8,164 bases of DNA from Thermodesulfobacteriota bacterium. Its GTDB lineage: Bacteria; Desulfobacterota; Desulfocorpusculales; Desulfocorpusculum. Every line of letters begins with the position of its first letter. The stretch's first letter is position 1. Location of the stretch: contig JAPWUY010000063.1 in assembly GCA_028275295.1 (NCBI GenBank), forward strand, positions 1 through 8,164, given 5' to 3'. A program made the translations under genes and the position numbers. Below are positions 7,317 to 8,164 of the stretch, one piece after another. The notes under the pieces are model-generated. The model worked only from the letters and a program-made list of their open reading frames with translations, was not told the DNA's origin and searched no databases.

Positions 7317-7493
7317 ACTTTCCCTTGGCCAGGATCACCTTCTCTTGCCCGTGGCTCGGCTCGCCTTGCCGCAGTCGCCTCGAAGGACGCTCGGCCAATC
7401 ACCCCAACCAAGCCATCAAACCCGGGATCTCCTTTGCACCACCTCCTTTCTCCTCAAATCACCCCAAAAATGATGCCCCAAACCGTCTGGGCA

Positions 7494-7522
7494 AGTCTAC
7501 ACCATCGCGCCCTCAAGATCAA
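7494..7522 (-). promoter_or_regulatory. Alternative weak sigma70-like promoter
   Basis: On the minus strand, TTGATC (7522-7517) and TAGACT (7499-7494) are 17 bp apart, each matching four of six consensus positions. The leader would be about 240 nt. This is weaker than the upstream candidate at its -35 box but has ideal spacing. Confidence 0.25.
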
Positions 7523-7574
7523 CCCAAAACTTTATGGTTCTCACCCCATGGCCACAAGCCCAAGTTAGGCCTAG

Positions 7575-7604
7575 TAAATACCATCCCCGTTCACAGCTTG
7601 TCAA
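7575..7604 (-). promoter_or_regulatory. Candidate sigma70-type promoter for the adhesin-like gene
   Basis: On the minus strand a perfect TTGACA (7604-7599) is followed after 18 bp by TATTTA (7580-7575), preceded by TG in the extended -10 position. The -10 box itself is poor (three of six), and the leader to the ATG at 7244 would exceed 300 nt. Confidence 0.35.
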
Positions 7605-7697
7605 GAGGAAAAAAGCACCTCACGGCGGAGAAGGAGAAAAATTTTTTGTGGCAAGAGGGGAGGAGGCCGGGAGGGTGGTCCGGGGTGGGGCGGAGGG

Positions 7698-8164
7698 GAG
7701 GGTTGTGGAGACGGGGCCCCCAAAGGATGGCAAAGCCAGGGGTCACGGCCTTGGGGGGAAGGGGCGGGAGATGACGCGAGAGGTGGTTTTCTCGGAGGGG
7801 CGCGGTTTCCGCGCCCGGGTGGCAAGGCCGGAGGCCAGCCGGGGCATAACACGATCAAGGAGGGGTAAACGAACACCCGGTGGGCATGAGAAGGCGACGT
7901 TGGGGTTGACGTTATGCCGTCATCGCGGGCGTGCGGAGCCCGCCCCTCCGAGGGGGGCCATCCAGGGCAAAATGGCCTCGCGGGGAAAGGCCGGAAATAA
8001 CGTGGAGGGCGGTTTTCTCGGAGGGACGCACTCCGTGCGTCCGCGTGGCAAGGCCGGAGGCGGGCCGGGGCATAACACGATCAAGGAGGGGTAAACGAAC
8101 ACCCGGTGGGCATGAGAAGGCGACGTTGGGGTTGACGTTATGCCGTCATCGCGGGCGTGCGGAG
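7698..8164 (-). repeat. Right array: same REP-like family in inverted orientation (runs off the edge)
   Basis: Read on the minus strand, the order and spacing match the left array. A-type hairpins are at 8024-8042 (GGACGCAC-GGA-GTGCGTCC, perfect) and 7798-7816 (GGGCGCGG-AAA-CCGCGCCC, perfect). B-type elements are at 7926-7952 and, cut by the window end, at 8152-8164. A degenerate B lies at about 7698-7724, where the 91-bp spacing predicts it. The A-B spacer shares the GGCCTTTCCCCGC...AGGCCAT dyad and 'TTGCCCTGGAT' segment with left-array units near 3640 and 4090. The period is 226 bp. Confidence 0.9.
7821..8164 (-). repeat. Tandem copies of one 226-bp array unit
   Basis: Positions 7821-7938 and 8047-8164 align at an offset of exactly 226 bp with about two differences (in the GGAGGCCAG/GGAGGCGGG stretch). 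From about 7840 and 8066 onward they are identical to the window end. This pair is much younger than the divergent units of the left array. Confidence 0.88.

Larger units (their letters stand above)
7302..7696. other. Upstream region of the adhesin-like gene; no gene seen
   Basis: No reading frame here has both a start signal and protein-like composition. On the minus strand it holds the presumed promoter and a long leader. A third AAAGGAGGT (7441-7449) has no usable start codon behind it. Short repeats such as TTGGGGTGATT occur twice (near 7402 and 7470). I could not match the leader to a known riboswitch by eye. The right repeat array begins just beyond. Confidence 0.6.

Noticed and set aside
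7437..7449. Leader peptide gene behind a third AAAGGAGGT
   Set aside because: The nearest GTG is too close, and the next ATG is too far and gives only five codons.
7302..7575. Riboswitch (for example c-di-GMP class I) in the long leader
   Set aside because: The region has GC-rich dyads, but I could not find the conserved c-di-GMP-I core or another known aptamer motif by eye. An Rfam search would decide.
7534..8094. 186-residue plus-strand frame at the right end
   Set aside because: Its second half is translated array repeat, the first half crosses the likely promoter region, and it has no start signal.

Overview
The window looks bacterial: genes carry strong AAAGGAGGT Shine-Dalgarno sites, the base composition is GC-rich, and both proteins resemble secreted cell-surface proteins. 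I cannot place it in a phylum. A poorly characterised environmental lineage is a guess only. It holds two Ig-repeat protein genes separated and flanked by a large non-coding repeat system, which is its most unusual part.

Layout. (1) About 1-2036, plus strand: the 3' part of a gene for a protein with five tandem SbsA/Big_5-type Ig-like domains. The frame is still open at the left edge, so the N-terminus is probably missing. (2) About 2037-4940: a non-coding array of 12 clear units with a period of about 227 bp. Each unit has two GC-rich REP-like hairpins in opposite orientation, with GGAG heads facing each other across a nearly constant 91-94 bp. The units diverge in sequence but keep their register. 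(3) 5043-5069: a strong intrinsic terminator for the minus strand. (4) 5097-7244, minus strand: a secreted adhesin-like gene (signal peptide, anchor-J/cleaved-adhesin-like beta domain, four putative Ig domains, one IPT/TIG-like domain). A single in-frame TAG after codon 87 splits it into two abutting open frames. (5) 7245-7696: a leader and upstream region with two near-identical Shine-Dalgarno/ATG sites and candidate promoters, but no gene. (6) 7698-8164: the same repeat family with a 226-bp period, in the opposite orientation to the left array and running off the right edge.

How the parts relate. The two protein genes converge on the left array. That array starts about 75 bp after the first gene's stop with no convincing terminator between, so it could be transcribed as its 3' extension. 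The adhesin-like gene lies between two arrays in inverted orientation, and both arrays decay on the side facing it. The spacing, compensatory stem changes and GGAG heads fit a REP/REPIN-like family, possibly mobilised by a RAYT transposase encoded elsewhere. No transposase, integrase or Cas gene is present, so mechanism and function remain inference.
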